From Chloroflexota bacterium (GTDB taxonomy: Bacteria > Chloroflexota > UBA11872 > UBA12225 > JAJDUF01): 36,112 bases of DNA. The stretch covers positions 1 through 36,112 of the forward strand of contig JAJDZR010000300.1 of assembly GCA_022824545.1 (NCBI GenBank). Direction: 5' to 3'. A program made the position numbers and the translations under genes. Below, piece after piece: positions 29,326-36,112 of this stretch (the stretch's first letter is position 1; every line of letters starts with the position of its first letter). The notes below the pieces were generated by a model. That model made no database searches and was not told the DNA's origin. It saw nothing but the letters and a program-made list of their open reading frames with translations.

Positions 29326-29617
29326 GGTCCTCTCCTCTCCTCCACGGTCTTACCCACTCCCCGGCGAGTAGGGGCCGCGTCGTTGAAATGTCTTCGCGCT
29401 ACTCATATCACACCTTAGCGCGAGTGCGTACAGCAGGCAAGTCATGGAAGTATGGCAGCCGGAAGTTCTCGCCCGGTGACCACACCGCCAAGCGCCGTCA
29501 CGTGTCTTGTAAGGGGCACGGCCGTAGGCCTGGGGTTGCATCTGCGTCTGAGATCGTGTGCTAATATCCACTAACATTCTCTGAACGTGAGACTAGAGAC
29601 ATGAGCGTAGCCCTCCT
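29326..29617. promoter_or_regulatory. Gap between transaldolase and cohesin genes; extended -10 at 29559-29567
   Basis: This gap of almost 300 bases contains no gene that I can support. Near its right end TGCTAATAT (29559-29567) is a good extended -10 element for rightward transcription of the cohesin gene. I see no palindromic repeat of either main family in the gap itself. Confidence 0.4.
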
Positions 29618-29648
29618 GTGGATCCGTGGACCATCAGTGCTGGTGCAG

Positions 29649-29690
29649 CATCCCCTCTCCTCATGTGGAGAGGGGGCCGGGAGGTGAGGC
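29649..29690. repeat. Palindromic repeat, family B, overlapping the cohesin gene start
   Basis: CATCCCCTCTCCTCATGTGG then AGAGGGGGCCGGGAGGTGAGG pairs CCCCTCTCC with GGAGAGGGGG. Its right arm GAGAGGGGG stands 7 bases before the GTG at 29684 and can serve as the Shine-Dalgarno site. Confidence 0.7.
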
Positions 29691-30865
29691 GTGGCGCTAT
29701 TCCGCTCCTCGCAGCCATGCTCGTGGTGGTCGTGGTCTTTCCGGCGCCAGTAGTAGCCGCGCCGCCGGTCGGCACGGCGGATGTACACTTCCGGCCGGCG
29801 TCCGTGACGACAGCGGTCGGCGGTCTGTTCTCTGTCGAGGTGGTCATAGAAGCCGCTGCCGAGGTCGAGGGCGCTCAGGTGGTGATTGCGTATGATCCGG
29901 CGTACCTGGAGTTCGTGTCGGCACAGCCGACTGGACCGCTGACCCATCACCTCAGCAGTGAACCCGACGCCGCGGCCGGGCGGCTGTTCTACGCTGCCGG
30001 TGTGTTGGGCGGCCGTTTCCCCAGCGGTAGCTTTCCGCTGCTACGGCTGGCGTTCCGGCTGAAGGCAGCGCCCACTGGCCCGCTGGCGGTCTTGATCCCC
30101 CGCGAAAGCCTTCAGCGGACTATCATTGCCGCCGCCGGTACCAACGTACTCCACGAGACTCGCTCATTGACCGTGACGGTGGACCCAACGCAGTGTCGAG
30201 TCTTCCCGGTGGAAGGTACGGCGTCGCTATTCGAGCGGTTTTACACCGAGCACGACAGTCTACGGTTGCTGGGGCACCCCCTAGGCAGCGCCGGTGTCTG
30301 GAACGGGGTACCGTTCCAGCTCTTCGAGAAGGGACGCCTTGAGGACCATAGCGCCAACGCCGCACTGCCCCCGGAGCGACGCTTCCAATATGGCTTGCTA
30401 GTAGATGAGTTGATGCAAGCTGGTGTACCGCTGCCCATCGGCGGCGATGCTTCCACGCTCACATATGCCGACCTACGCGCGTGGGCGGCGCCGGAGGAGC
30501 GGATCGCGCCGCCCGCCGGCTTTACCGGCCTGACGGCACTGTTCCCCGACGGCTCGGTGTTCATCCCCTTCACCGCCGACCTGTCGCCGGCGCCGGGTCA
30601 CGTGGTCGCGCCGTGGTTTTGGGAGTACATCAATCGGCAAGACCTTTTCCCCGACGGTTGGCTGCACGACGTCGGACTCCCGATCACCGAGCCGCTGGAA
30701 GCGTTGGTAGACAAGGGTCAGGCCAAGGGGCGGCGGATTATCATTCAGGCATTCCAGCGCACCATCCTGACCGACGACCCGATCAACCCACCCCAATGGC
30801 GGATCGAGCGGGCCAATGTCGGCGCCGACTATGCCTGCGCCTTCCCGGAACGGCGGGGCGGCTAA
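29684..30865 (+). CDS. Secreted cohesin-domain protein
   Basis: GTG 29684 gives a classical signal peptide: basic start (MRRG), hydrophobic core (LLAAMLVVVVVF) and an Ala-x-Ala cut near PVVAAPP. Residues about 30-165 form a cohesin-like beta-sandwich: HFRPASVTTAVGGLFSVEVV, then VEGAQVVIAYDPAYLEFVSA, and LLRLAFRLKAAPTGPLAV. Cohesins bind dockerins in extracellular complexes. The remaining 210 residues contain a module (FERFYTEHDSLRLLGHPLG, then QLFEKGRLEDHS) similar to repeats common in secreted Chloroflexi proteins, of unknown role. An upstream GTG at 29618 would read through the family B repeat. A dockerin-bearing protease is encoded 3.4 kb downstream on the other strand and is a candidate partner. 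Confidence 0.8.
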   Translation: MRRGAIPLLAAMLVVVVVFPAPVVAAPPVGTADVHFRPASVTTAVGGLFSVEVVIEAAAEVEGAQVVIAYDPAYLEFVSAQPTGPLTHHLSSEPDAAAGRLFYAAGVLGGRFPSGSFPLLRLAFRLKAAPTGPLAVLIPRESLQRTIIAAAGTNVLHETRSLTVTVDPTQCRVFPVEGTASLFERFYTEHDSLRLLGHPLGSAGVWNGVPFQLFEKGRLEDHSANAALPPERRFQYGLLVDELMQAGVPLPIGGDASTLTYADLRAWAAPEERIAPPAGFTGLTALFPDGSVFIPFTADLSPAPGHVVAPWFWEYINRQDLFPDGWLHDVGLPITEPLEALVDKGQAKGRRIIIQAFQRTILTDDPINPPQWRIERANVGADYACAFPERRGG

Positions 30866-30912
30866 AATCCAGTAGCGGCAGGGCGGCCGTGGGCAGGACT
30901 AGCGGAGGCACG

Positions 30913-31237
30913 GTGGTGACGATCAATGACTGGCTTCCGGTGATTGTGGCCCGGTTTGGTGCGGGGATTCGGGCCGTTACAGGTCATCCTGTTCGGTTCT
31001 CAGGCTACAGGCGAGGCTCGTCTTGATAGCGATATTAACCTGCTCGTAGTCCTGCCACAGCTTGGCCACAAACGCAATACGGCGGTGGCTATGCTCCGGC
31101 TCCTGAGAGACGTGCCTATACCGGTTGATGTTGTGCCTACCGATCCTGAAGAGATCGTGCGGTGTGGACAACTGGTAGGCACTGTGCTGCGCGGAGCACT
31201 ACAAAACGGCAAGGCCCTCTATGACCGAGCAGAGTGA
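30913..31237 (+). pseudogene. Frameshifted minimal nucleotidyltransferase (MNT-type antitoxin relic)
   Basis: Two overlapping frames join into one protein. Frame 1, from about 30913, gives VTINDWLPVIVARFGAGIRA; the next frame, from about 30980, continues LQVILFGSQATGEARLDSDI and NLLVVLP. A one-base shift between about 30965 and 30985 breaks the gene. The core should be G-S-x10-D-x-D; here it is GSQATGEARLDSDIN, so the second metal Asp is Asn as well. MNT proteins usually pair with a HEPN toxin as antitoxins; no HEPN gene follows. The double damage suggests a decayed gene rather than a sequencing error. Confidence 0.7.
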
Positions 31238-31296
31238 TGACCAACGCCAGCCCGGTCCACTGATGTCATTCCGTTGCCAGTGTGTCTCCGTTCTCC

Positions 31297-31323
31297 GTCG
31301 TTCCGGCGAAGCCGGAATCCAGC
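31297..31323. repeat. Palindromic repeat, family A
   Basis: GTCGTTCCGGC-ga-AGCCGGAATCCAGC is a copy with a changed arm (CCGG in place of CCCG), in the gap before the enolase-superfamily gene. A TATAAA with TG upstream at 31354-31362 follows and may be a -10. Confidence 0.75.
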
Positions 31324-31382
31324 GGATTCATGGATGGCAGCGGCATTCCTACTTGGTATAAACCGTTGAGGAGGGGAGCGCG

Positions 31383-32387
31383 ATGAAGATTACGGCGATT
31401 GATATTTCGGTCGTAGACGTGCCCTACATTGCACCGGTCCGCGCGGTGGGCTGGGCCAACCCGCCCTTCGTCGTGGTGCAGGTCCGCACCGACGATGGGC
31501 TGGTCGGACTGGGCGAGGCGTGGGGCGTTGCGAAGTCCGCGGTGGAGCAGACGGCCGAGACTTTCCTGGGCACCGACCCGCTGACGCTACCCTTGCAGAC
31601 CTGTGACCGCCCCTTTCAGTCGGCCCTCTACGACTTGGCCGGCCAAGCGTTGGGAGTACCCGTCTGGCGCTTGATCGGGGACCAGCACCGTGACCGTGTG
31701 CCGGTCGCCTACTGGTCCTGCCACATGCCCCCGGAGGCGACAGCGCGAGAGGCCGAGCAGGCGGTGGCCAAAGGGTTTACGGTACACAAACTCAAGGCGC
31801 GCTCTTGGGACGCCGTTCGCCAAGCGGAGCTGATTACCAAAGCCGCCGGCCCCGACTATGCGATCCTGTTTGATCCCAACACCGAGTTTCGGCATGTCTC
31901 CACTGCGGTCAGACTGGCCCGCGAAATGGAGTCGTATAACGTCGAATGCTTTGAGGACCCGGTGCTCAAGCACGACCTCGGCTGGTACCGCCTGCTACGC
32001 CAGAAGCTCGACATACCGCAGGCGCTTCACCTGAGCAACCCCAACGATGTCCTGCAGGCAGTCCGAGGTGAGGCGGTGGATCGCTTCAATCTGAGCGGGA
32101 ACGTCGCTACCATCCTCGCCTGCCATGCTATCGCCGAGGCCGCGCAGATACCGGTGTGGCACCAGATTGCCGGCCTGTCGCTGGGGATTCAAGCTACGTT
32201 CGCCGTCCACGTCGGCTGCACGCTCAAGCAGGCCACGCTCGCGTCCGACGAGTTGCCGTTCATCCATGAGAACGACCTGATTGGCGGTGCCTTGCCGGCC
32301 GAGCAGGGCCATTTCCAGGTACCGGCCGGGCCGGGGCTAGGGGTGGAGTTAGACACGGCGGCGCTCCAACACTACCGGATTGACTGA
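31383..32387 (+). CDS. Enolase-superfamily enzyme (mandelate racemase/muconate cycloisomerase type)
   Basis: This is a two-domain enzyme that removes a proton alpha to a carboxylate. The N-terminal capping domain includes VRTDDGLVGLGEAWG. In the barrel, KGFTVHKLKARSW at about 137-149 holds the K-x-K catalytic pair. The first metal Asp is in ILFDPNTEF and the second, a Glu, in VECFEDPV. The third position, usually Asp/Glu near 'xDES', reads ALHLSNPND and is unclear. GHFQVPAGPGLGVELD is the normal C-terminal return. The length of 334 is short but complete. GAGGAGGGG precedes the ATG. The next gene, a ThDP enzyme, is 163 bases downstream, which suggests a shared acid-sugar or hydroxy-acid pathway. 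Confidence 0.8.
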   Translation: MKITAIDISVVDVPYIAPVRAVGWANPPFVVVQVRTDDGLVGLGEAWGVAKSAVEQTAETFLGTDPLTLPLQTCDRPFQSALYDLAGQALGVPVWRLIGDQHRDRVPVAYWSCHMPPEATAREAEQAVAKGFTVHKLKARSWDAVRQAELITKAAGPDYAILFDPNTEFRHVSTAVRLAREMESYNVECFEDPVLKHDLGWYRLLRQKLDIPQALHLSNPNDVLQAVRGEAVDRFNLSGNVATILACHAIAEAAQIPVWHQIAGLSLGIQATFAVHVGCTLKQATLASDELPFIHENDLIGGALPAEQGHFQVPAGPGLGVELDTAALQHYRID

Positions 32388-32550
32388 ACCGGTGGGCGCT
32401 CACCTCCAGCCCTTTCTCCATAAGTGTAGGGATGGGGGAGTCCGGCGGGAGCGGTCGTGAGTGAGGCAGTGAGCACCGCGCTATACTGAGACCCCAGGCC
32501 AGGGTAGCCGCCCGTGAATAGCTGGCCATTTCGTTCGCCGAGAGAGGATT
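32388..32550. other. Gap with a degenerate family B repeat
   Basis: The sequence around 32399-32445 (CTCACCTCCAGCCCTTTCTCC then a GGGATGGGGGAGTC arm) resembles an eroded family B palindrome. TATACT at 32482-32487 is a possible -10 for the next gene without a clear -35. I see no gene here. Confidence 0.35.
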
Positions 32551-34164
32551 ATGCAGCAAGCTACAGGTGCTCACGCAGTCGCACGTGCCCTCGCCGGGGC
32601 GGGGGTGCAATGGGTGTTTTCGCTCTCGGGCAATCAGATTTTGGACCTATACGATGCGCTGCTTGATACCGGGATCAAGCTGATCCATACGCGCCACGAG
32701 GCCGCGGCGGGGCACATGGCCGACGCTTGGGGCCGTCTGACCGGCCAACCCGGCGTCTTCCTGGTGACGGCTGGGCCGGGGCACGCCAATGGCGCCGTAG
32801 CGGCCGGTGTCGCCGGCGCGGCCGAGTCGCCTCTGTTGTGGTTGAGTGGCGGTAGCCCGCTGGCGCAAGCAGGACGCGGCGCCTTTCAGGAGCAGGATCA
32901 GGTCGGTCTCGCAACACCGGTCTGCAAGGCCGCGTGGTGTGCCAGCGATCCGCAGACACTCCCGCAGTTGATTGCTGCCGCCCTAAACCTGGCTGCTGCC
33001 GATCCACCCGGCCCGGTGCATGTCACCATCCCTACCGATATTCAAGCCGCAACGATAGCCGGGGAGACGGGTGCGACAGCCGGCCCGCCCCAGGAGGGGA
33101 CGCTCGGAGAGGCTGACGATGCTGCGGGTATTGAGGCTATTGTGGCGTTGCTCGCGTCCGCGCAGCGGCCGCTGATACTCGCTCGTCCCTCGCTGGACCG
33201 CGGGCAGGCCCGGCGTGACCTCGATGCCTTCCTGGAATTGACGGGCATTCCCGGCGTGATCGTCGAAAGTCCGCGCGGCCTGAACGACCCGGCGCAGCCG
33301 GGCGTGATCGGGGCGCTCAGACGTGCCGACGCCGTGCTGCTGCTCGGCCCCGCCGACTTCTCGGTGGGATTTGCGTCGCCCGAGGCGCTGGCGCCCGGTT
33401 GCCGCGTGGCCCAGATTGCCAGCCCGGACGAGCCGGCGGCAGCGGCGGCCAGCGTCGTCCTCTGCACGGGCGCGCGGCGCGGATTGGAACAGCTCACCGC
33501 CGCTGCCGCCGGTCGCACTTGGCAACGCCGCGCCTGGTGGCAGCCCAGTTTGCCGGACGATCCCCGCGACGGTCGTCAGCCTGCCTCCGAGGAGGGCATC
33601 CATGCACTGGAGGTTTGTCACGCGGTGCTGGCGCGTCTCGGGCCGGGAGACTGTGTGATCTCGGATGGTGGCGAGTTCGGCCAGTGGGCACGCTTGGCAA
33701 CGGCCAGCGCCAGAGCGGCGGGGGCGACGGTCGTGCTCAACGGCAAGCATGGCTCCATCGGCACCGCCGTGCCGTTCGCGCTCGCGGCCAAGCTCGCTCG
33801 GCCGGCGGCCCGCGTCGTCGCTTTCTCCGGCGACGGCGGTTTTGGCTATCACGCCCTGGAGCTGGATACGGCGGTGCGTTACCGGCTGCCGGTGTTGATC
33901 GTCGTCGGCAACGATGCGCGCTGGGGTTCCGAGTGGCACCAGCAGATTGACCGCTACGGCGCGGACCGGATTTTCGAGACCGCGCTGCTGCCCACGCGCT
34001 ACGACCAACTCGCTACGGCGCTCGGCGCCGCCGGAGAGCGCGTCGAGGCGGCAGCGGCGCTCCCGGCTGCGGTGGACCGCGCCTACGAGGCGCTCGCGGC
34101 TGGCCGGCCGTACCTGCTCGACGTGCGTATTGTCTCTCTCCCCGGCCCAGCCCCCTCGCCGTAG
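32551..34164 (+). CDS. Thiamine-diphosphate-dependent enzyme, acetolactate synthase/decarboxylase type
   Basis: This is a three-domain ThDP enzyme of the acetolactate synthase, oxalyl-CoA decarboxylase and benzoylformate decarboxylase superfamily (537 residues). The cofactor Glu is in HTRHEAAAGHMADAWGRLTG at about residue 50, followed by GPGHANGAVAA. The ThDP-binding motif starts with FSGDGGFGYH and ends about 28 residues later in VVGND. No FAD-binding residues were evident in the middle domain. GSEWHQQIDRYGADR, directly after the cofactor motif, may be substrate-facing. AGAGAGG precedes the ATG. It follows the enolase-superfamily gene on the same strand. The last residues (SLPGPAPSP) read like partial repeat-derived sequence. 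The reaction is probably decarboxylation or ligation of a 2-keto acid. Confidence 0.85.
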   Translation: MQQATGAHAVARALAGAGVQWVFSLSGNQILDLYDALLDTGIKLIHTRHEAAAGHMADAWGRLTGQPGVFLVTAGPGHANGAVAAGVAGAAESPLLWLSGGSPLAQAGRGAFQEQDQVGLATPVCKAAWCASDPQTLPQLIAAALNLAAADPPGPVHVTIPTDIQAATIAGETGATAGPPQEGTLGEADDAAGIEAIVALLASAQRPLILARPSLDRGQARRDLDAFLELTGIPGVIVESPRGLNDPAQPGVIGALRRADAVLLLGPADFSVGFASPEALAPGCRVAQIASPDEPAAAAASVVLCTGARRGLEQLTAAAAGRTWQRRAWWQPSLPDDPRDGRQPASEEGIHALEVCHAVLARLGPGDCVISDGGEFGQWARLATASARAAGATVVLNGKHGSIGTAVPFALAAKLARPAARVVAFSGDGGFGYHALELDTAVRYRLPVLIVVGNDARWGSEWHQQIDRYGADRIFETALLPTRYDQLATALGAAGERVEAAAALPAAVDRAYEALAAGRPYLLDVRIVSLPGPAPSP

Positions 34165-34266
34165 CGCCAAGCTGTCCTCCCCCGGATGTGACTAACAGGG
34201 CGGCGAATGTGCCTCTTGCCGAATCATTCCTGTTGACTGTTCCGTGCAGCATCTCTTTGTGCAGCC

Positions 34267-36112
34267 TCACGGGACTAGCTCCGGCCCCTGCCGCCCCTGG
34301 CCCCGCGCGACGTGGGACCAGTCCAGCACCGTGATGCGCCCGTCGCGGTCGAAGTCGGCCGTCGGAGTGTAGCCAGCCTCGCCGGCAAAACGGCCGAAGT
34401 GCGCGCGCAGCGCCGCGGCATCTTGGGTGTCAATGCGGTCATTGCCATCCAAGTCACCGTCGCTGACGGCTCCAAAATGCACAGTGCGCGAGGAGGCCCG
34501 GCGCAGACGCACGCCGCGCTGCTCACGGCTCAGGCCGCCGGCGGGCTTGACGTTGACATCGAACGTCTCGTCGCCTACATCGTCGAGCGAGACCGAAAAG
34601 CGCCCGTGCTCATCCGTTTCCGTGGTGACCGTGAACCGCGCCGACCGGTTGGCCGGATCGCTGCCAGCGGGATAGAAGCGCACCGTGACGGCGGTCCGGT
34701 AGCTGGGATGCGGCGGCGACGACCGATGACTCCAGTGCAGCTCACCGATCAGCTCGGCCGGGGGCCGGGGTGCTGGCGCGGGCCGGCTATCCGTGGGCGG
34801 TGCGGGCTTGGACGTGCCGGTTGGTGTGATAGTGGCGGTAGCAGTCGCGGTGGGCGTGGGCGTGTTTGTGGCCGTGGCGGTAGCAGTCGCGGTGGCTGTA
34901 TGGATAGGGGTATTGGTCGGCGTGGGGGTGAGTGTCGGTGTCGGTGTGACCGTAGGGGTTGTGGCGATCACCGTCTGGGCGGCGGGGAGGACTTGCAGCT
35001 TGCCAGCACCCCACGGTTCGCTCCATGGCGTCGCGGTGCCCATGTGCGCGGCGGTGTACTCGTCGCGCTGCGCCGTATTTCGGAGCAACGCTGACGCCTC
35101 CTCCGGTGAAAGCAGCGGGTTGGCTTGCAGTAGGAGTGCGATAGCGCCGGCCGCGTGCGCGGCGGCCAGACTCGTGCCTTGACGCATCACCTGGTGAGTA
35201 CTGGCGTAAGGCGCCGGGTTTGGTGTCGGAACCCGGATCGCCCGCGCCCCGATGATCGGCTCGCCCGGCGCGGTGAGATCGGGTTTTTGTCTCCCGTCGC
35301 GCGTCGGCCCCCGCGAGCTGAAGTGCGCCACGCCGCCAGGCGTTGGCTGCGGTGTCGGAGGGGCATGGAGACTTAGCACACACGATGGCGTGGCCGTGGC
35401 GGTCGGGGTGGCCGTGCTGGTCGCGGTGGGGGTGATGCCGGCCGCTAGGGTTGGTGTGGGCGTGGGTAGGGCGTCGCACGGCCACGTCAGGCGCGTGGTG
35501 TAGGCGGCGACCGTGATGGCGCGGGCGGCGTTGGCCGGCTCGGTCAGCGTCCGCGAGGCGTCTCTGCCGCCCGTCGTGCCACCGAGTCCGGTCCGGTAGA
35601 ACGCCAGCTCACCGGCGGTTGTCCAGGCGTCCCAACGCACCGTGCCGCTGCCGCTGATGTGACTTAGCTCGCCGAACCACGCGCCACTCTGCCCGCCAGT
35701 CGGCCGGGAGACGGTGAGCGACAGGTGATTGAGCGTCGTATGAACCGGGTGCGGCGCAGCGGAGGCGTCCACGGTGAACGTCGTGGTGGCACTGCCGTCT
35801 TGCACCGCGATGTCGCTCGTCTGCTCGCCCGGCGAGACGGTAGCGACCGGCTTGGTGCTGCCCGGCTTAGAGAGACTAAACTTCCACTGCTCCGTGGCCG
35901 GGTACCACAGCGAGAAGCTGCCTTCGCCTTCGGTTGTGAGTTGAAAGGCAAACTTGGACGGAGTGTCGGCGGCCACCGTGCCGGAGGCGTGCTTGCCGGC
36001 AGCGCCGGCGTTGCCTGCTGCCACGACGAAGATCACACCCGGGCCGGACAGCCGGTCAAGCTCCTGCTCGACGGAGTCCGTGCCATCGTGCGGGCCGTAG
36101 TCGAAGCCGAAC
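34267..36112 (-). CDS. Subtilisin-like (S8) protease with dockerin end, partial at right edge
   Basis: The gene enters from the right edge; about 615 codons are seen. The frame is open to the last base, so the Asp and His of the triad lie outside. IFVVAAGNAG has the oxyanion Asn; the Ser motif QGTSLAAAHAAGAIALLLQA is present, with His where most have Pro. Between them lies a long beta-rich insert. After the catalytic domain come a Thr/Pro/Ala linker (about 34814-34964), a carboxypeptidase-regulatory-like beta domain (about FTVTTETDEHGRFSVSLDDV) and a C-terminal dockerin with two calcium loops, DLDGNDRIDTQD and DFDRDGRITVLD. The protein is surely exported. The dockerin makes it a candidate partner of the cohesin protein encoded nearby. 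Confidence 0.9.
   Translation of the reverse strand, partial: FGFDYGPHDGTDSVEQELDRLSGPGVIFVVAAGNAGAAGKHASGTVAADTPSKFAFQLTTEGEGSFSLWYPATEQWKFSLSKPGSTKPVATVSPGEQTSDIAVQDGSATTTFTVDASAAPHPVHTTLNHLSLTVSRPTGGQSGAWFGELSHISGSGTVRWDAWTTAGELAFYRTGLGGTTGGRDASRTLTEPANAARAITVAAYTTRLTWPCDALPTPTPTLAAGITPTATSTATPTATATPSCVLSLHAPPTPQPTPGGVAHFSSRGPTRDGRQKPDLTAPGEPIIGARAIRVPTPNPAPYASTHQVMRQGTSLAAAHAAGAIALLLQANPLLSPEEASALLRNTAQRDEYTAAHMGTATPWSEPWGAGKLQVLPAAQTVIATTPTVTPTPTLTPTPTNTPIHTATATATATATNTPTPTATATATITPTGTSKPAPPTDSRPAPAPRPPAELIGELHWSHRSSPPHPSYRTAVTVRFYPAGSDPANRSARFTVTTETDEHGRFSVSLDDVGDETFDVNVKPAGGLSREQRGVRLRRASSRTVHFGAVSDGDLDGNDRIDTQDAAALRAHFGRFAGEAGYTPTADFDRDGRITVLDWSHVARGQGRQGPELVP
34814..34964 (-). repeat. 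Low-complexity Thr/Pro/Ala linker coding repeat
   Basis: This consists of short tandem units (about GTGGCGGTAGCAGTCGCGGT and variants) on the plus strand. They encode runs of TATATAT and TPTPT in the protease linker. A second such stretch lies at about 35390-35470. They are prone to slippage, so the length may vary between strains. Confidence 0.7.

Noticed and set aside
31238..31290. A HEPN-toxin partner after the nucleotidyltransferase relic
   Set aside because: Only a very short frame follows (MTNASPVH), then a palindromic repeat; no HEPN R-x4-6-H motif is present.
32983..34170. 395-codon minus-strand frame opposite the ThDP enzyme
   Set aside because: It is an antisense shadow, common in GC-rich DNA, with no motif or ribosome site.
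34814..35470. Short tandem GTGGCGGTAGC-type units as a possible CRISPR or regulatory repeat array
   Set aside because: They are in frame and encode Thr/Pro/Ala linkers of the protease. There are no spacers of constant length.
1..36112. tRNA or rRNA genes and CRISPR arrays
   Set aside because: I looked for tRNA arm patterns, conserved rRNA cores and regularly spaced repeats and recognised none. A covariance-model scan would be needed to exclude a divergent tRNA.

Overview
The window is GC-rich, densely coded, chromosomal bacterial DNA. Several features point to Chloroflexota, by inference only since no marker gene is present: a secreted cohesin protein whose C-terminal module resembles secreted proteins common in that phylum, Thr/Pro-linked dockerin proteases, and abundant short palindromic intergenic repeats. 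No tRNA, rRNA, CRISPR array or phage gene was seen.

Layout. 1-223: end of an IS30-family element (transposase start, minus strand) beside a truncated gene tail. 245-2159: double-NUDIX protein overlapping a MeaB/ArgK GTPase. 2202-8527 (minus): six-gene metabolic run transcribed in the order cysteine hydrolase, polysaccharide deacetylase, DegT-type PLP enzyme, amidohydrolase, histidine decarboxylase, tandem-ACT protein. 8595-9233: two small proteins. 9230-12466 (minus): UvrA with an extra C-terminal XRE-like helix-turn-helix and a perfect 14-bp inverted repeat in its leader. 12787-13871: small unknown protein and an alpha/beta-hydrolase that lacks the nucleophile serine.

13882-20797 (minus) is a long sulfur-centred run: Rrf2 regulator, cysteine synthase, a CysO-like ubiquitin-fold sulfur carrier fused to its E1-like activating enzyme, a threonine/serine dehydratase-like enzyme, a JAMM peptidase, LarE, a CPBP membrane protein and an acyltransferase. 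It corresponds to the mycobacterial mec-cysO-cysM route, but the carrier's Gly-Gly end is buried inside a fusion protein. A 24-bp near-palindrome lies upstream of the Rrf2 gene, toward a divergent M28 lipoprotein peptidase. Two GT9 glycosyltransferases and a zinc alcohol dehydrogenase follow.

27041-29325 holds a divergent nitroreductase/ArsC pair, then an accessory insertion of about 0.95 kb between two 93-bp imperfect copies of the transaldolase 3' end and terminator. The insertion carries a free-standing colicin-E5-type RNase and a probable immunity partner, and has its own repeats and hairpins.

29684-36112: a secreted cohesin-domain protein, a frameshifted nucleotidyltransferase relic, an enolase-superfamily enzyme, a ThDP-dependent enzyme, and (minus, running off the right edge) a subtilase ending in a dockerin. 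A cohesin and a dockerin within 5 kb suggest an extracellular assembly unrelated to cellulose.

Two families of palindromic repeats (cores like GTCATTCCCGC/GCGGGAATCCA and CCCCTCCC/GGGAGGGG) fill most gaps. Members have become coding sequence in the alpha/beta-hydrolase and appear to supply the ribosome-binding site of the cohesin gene.
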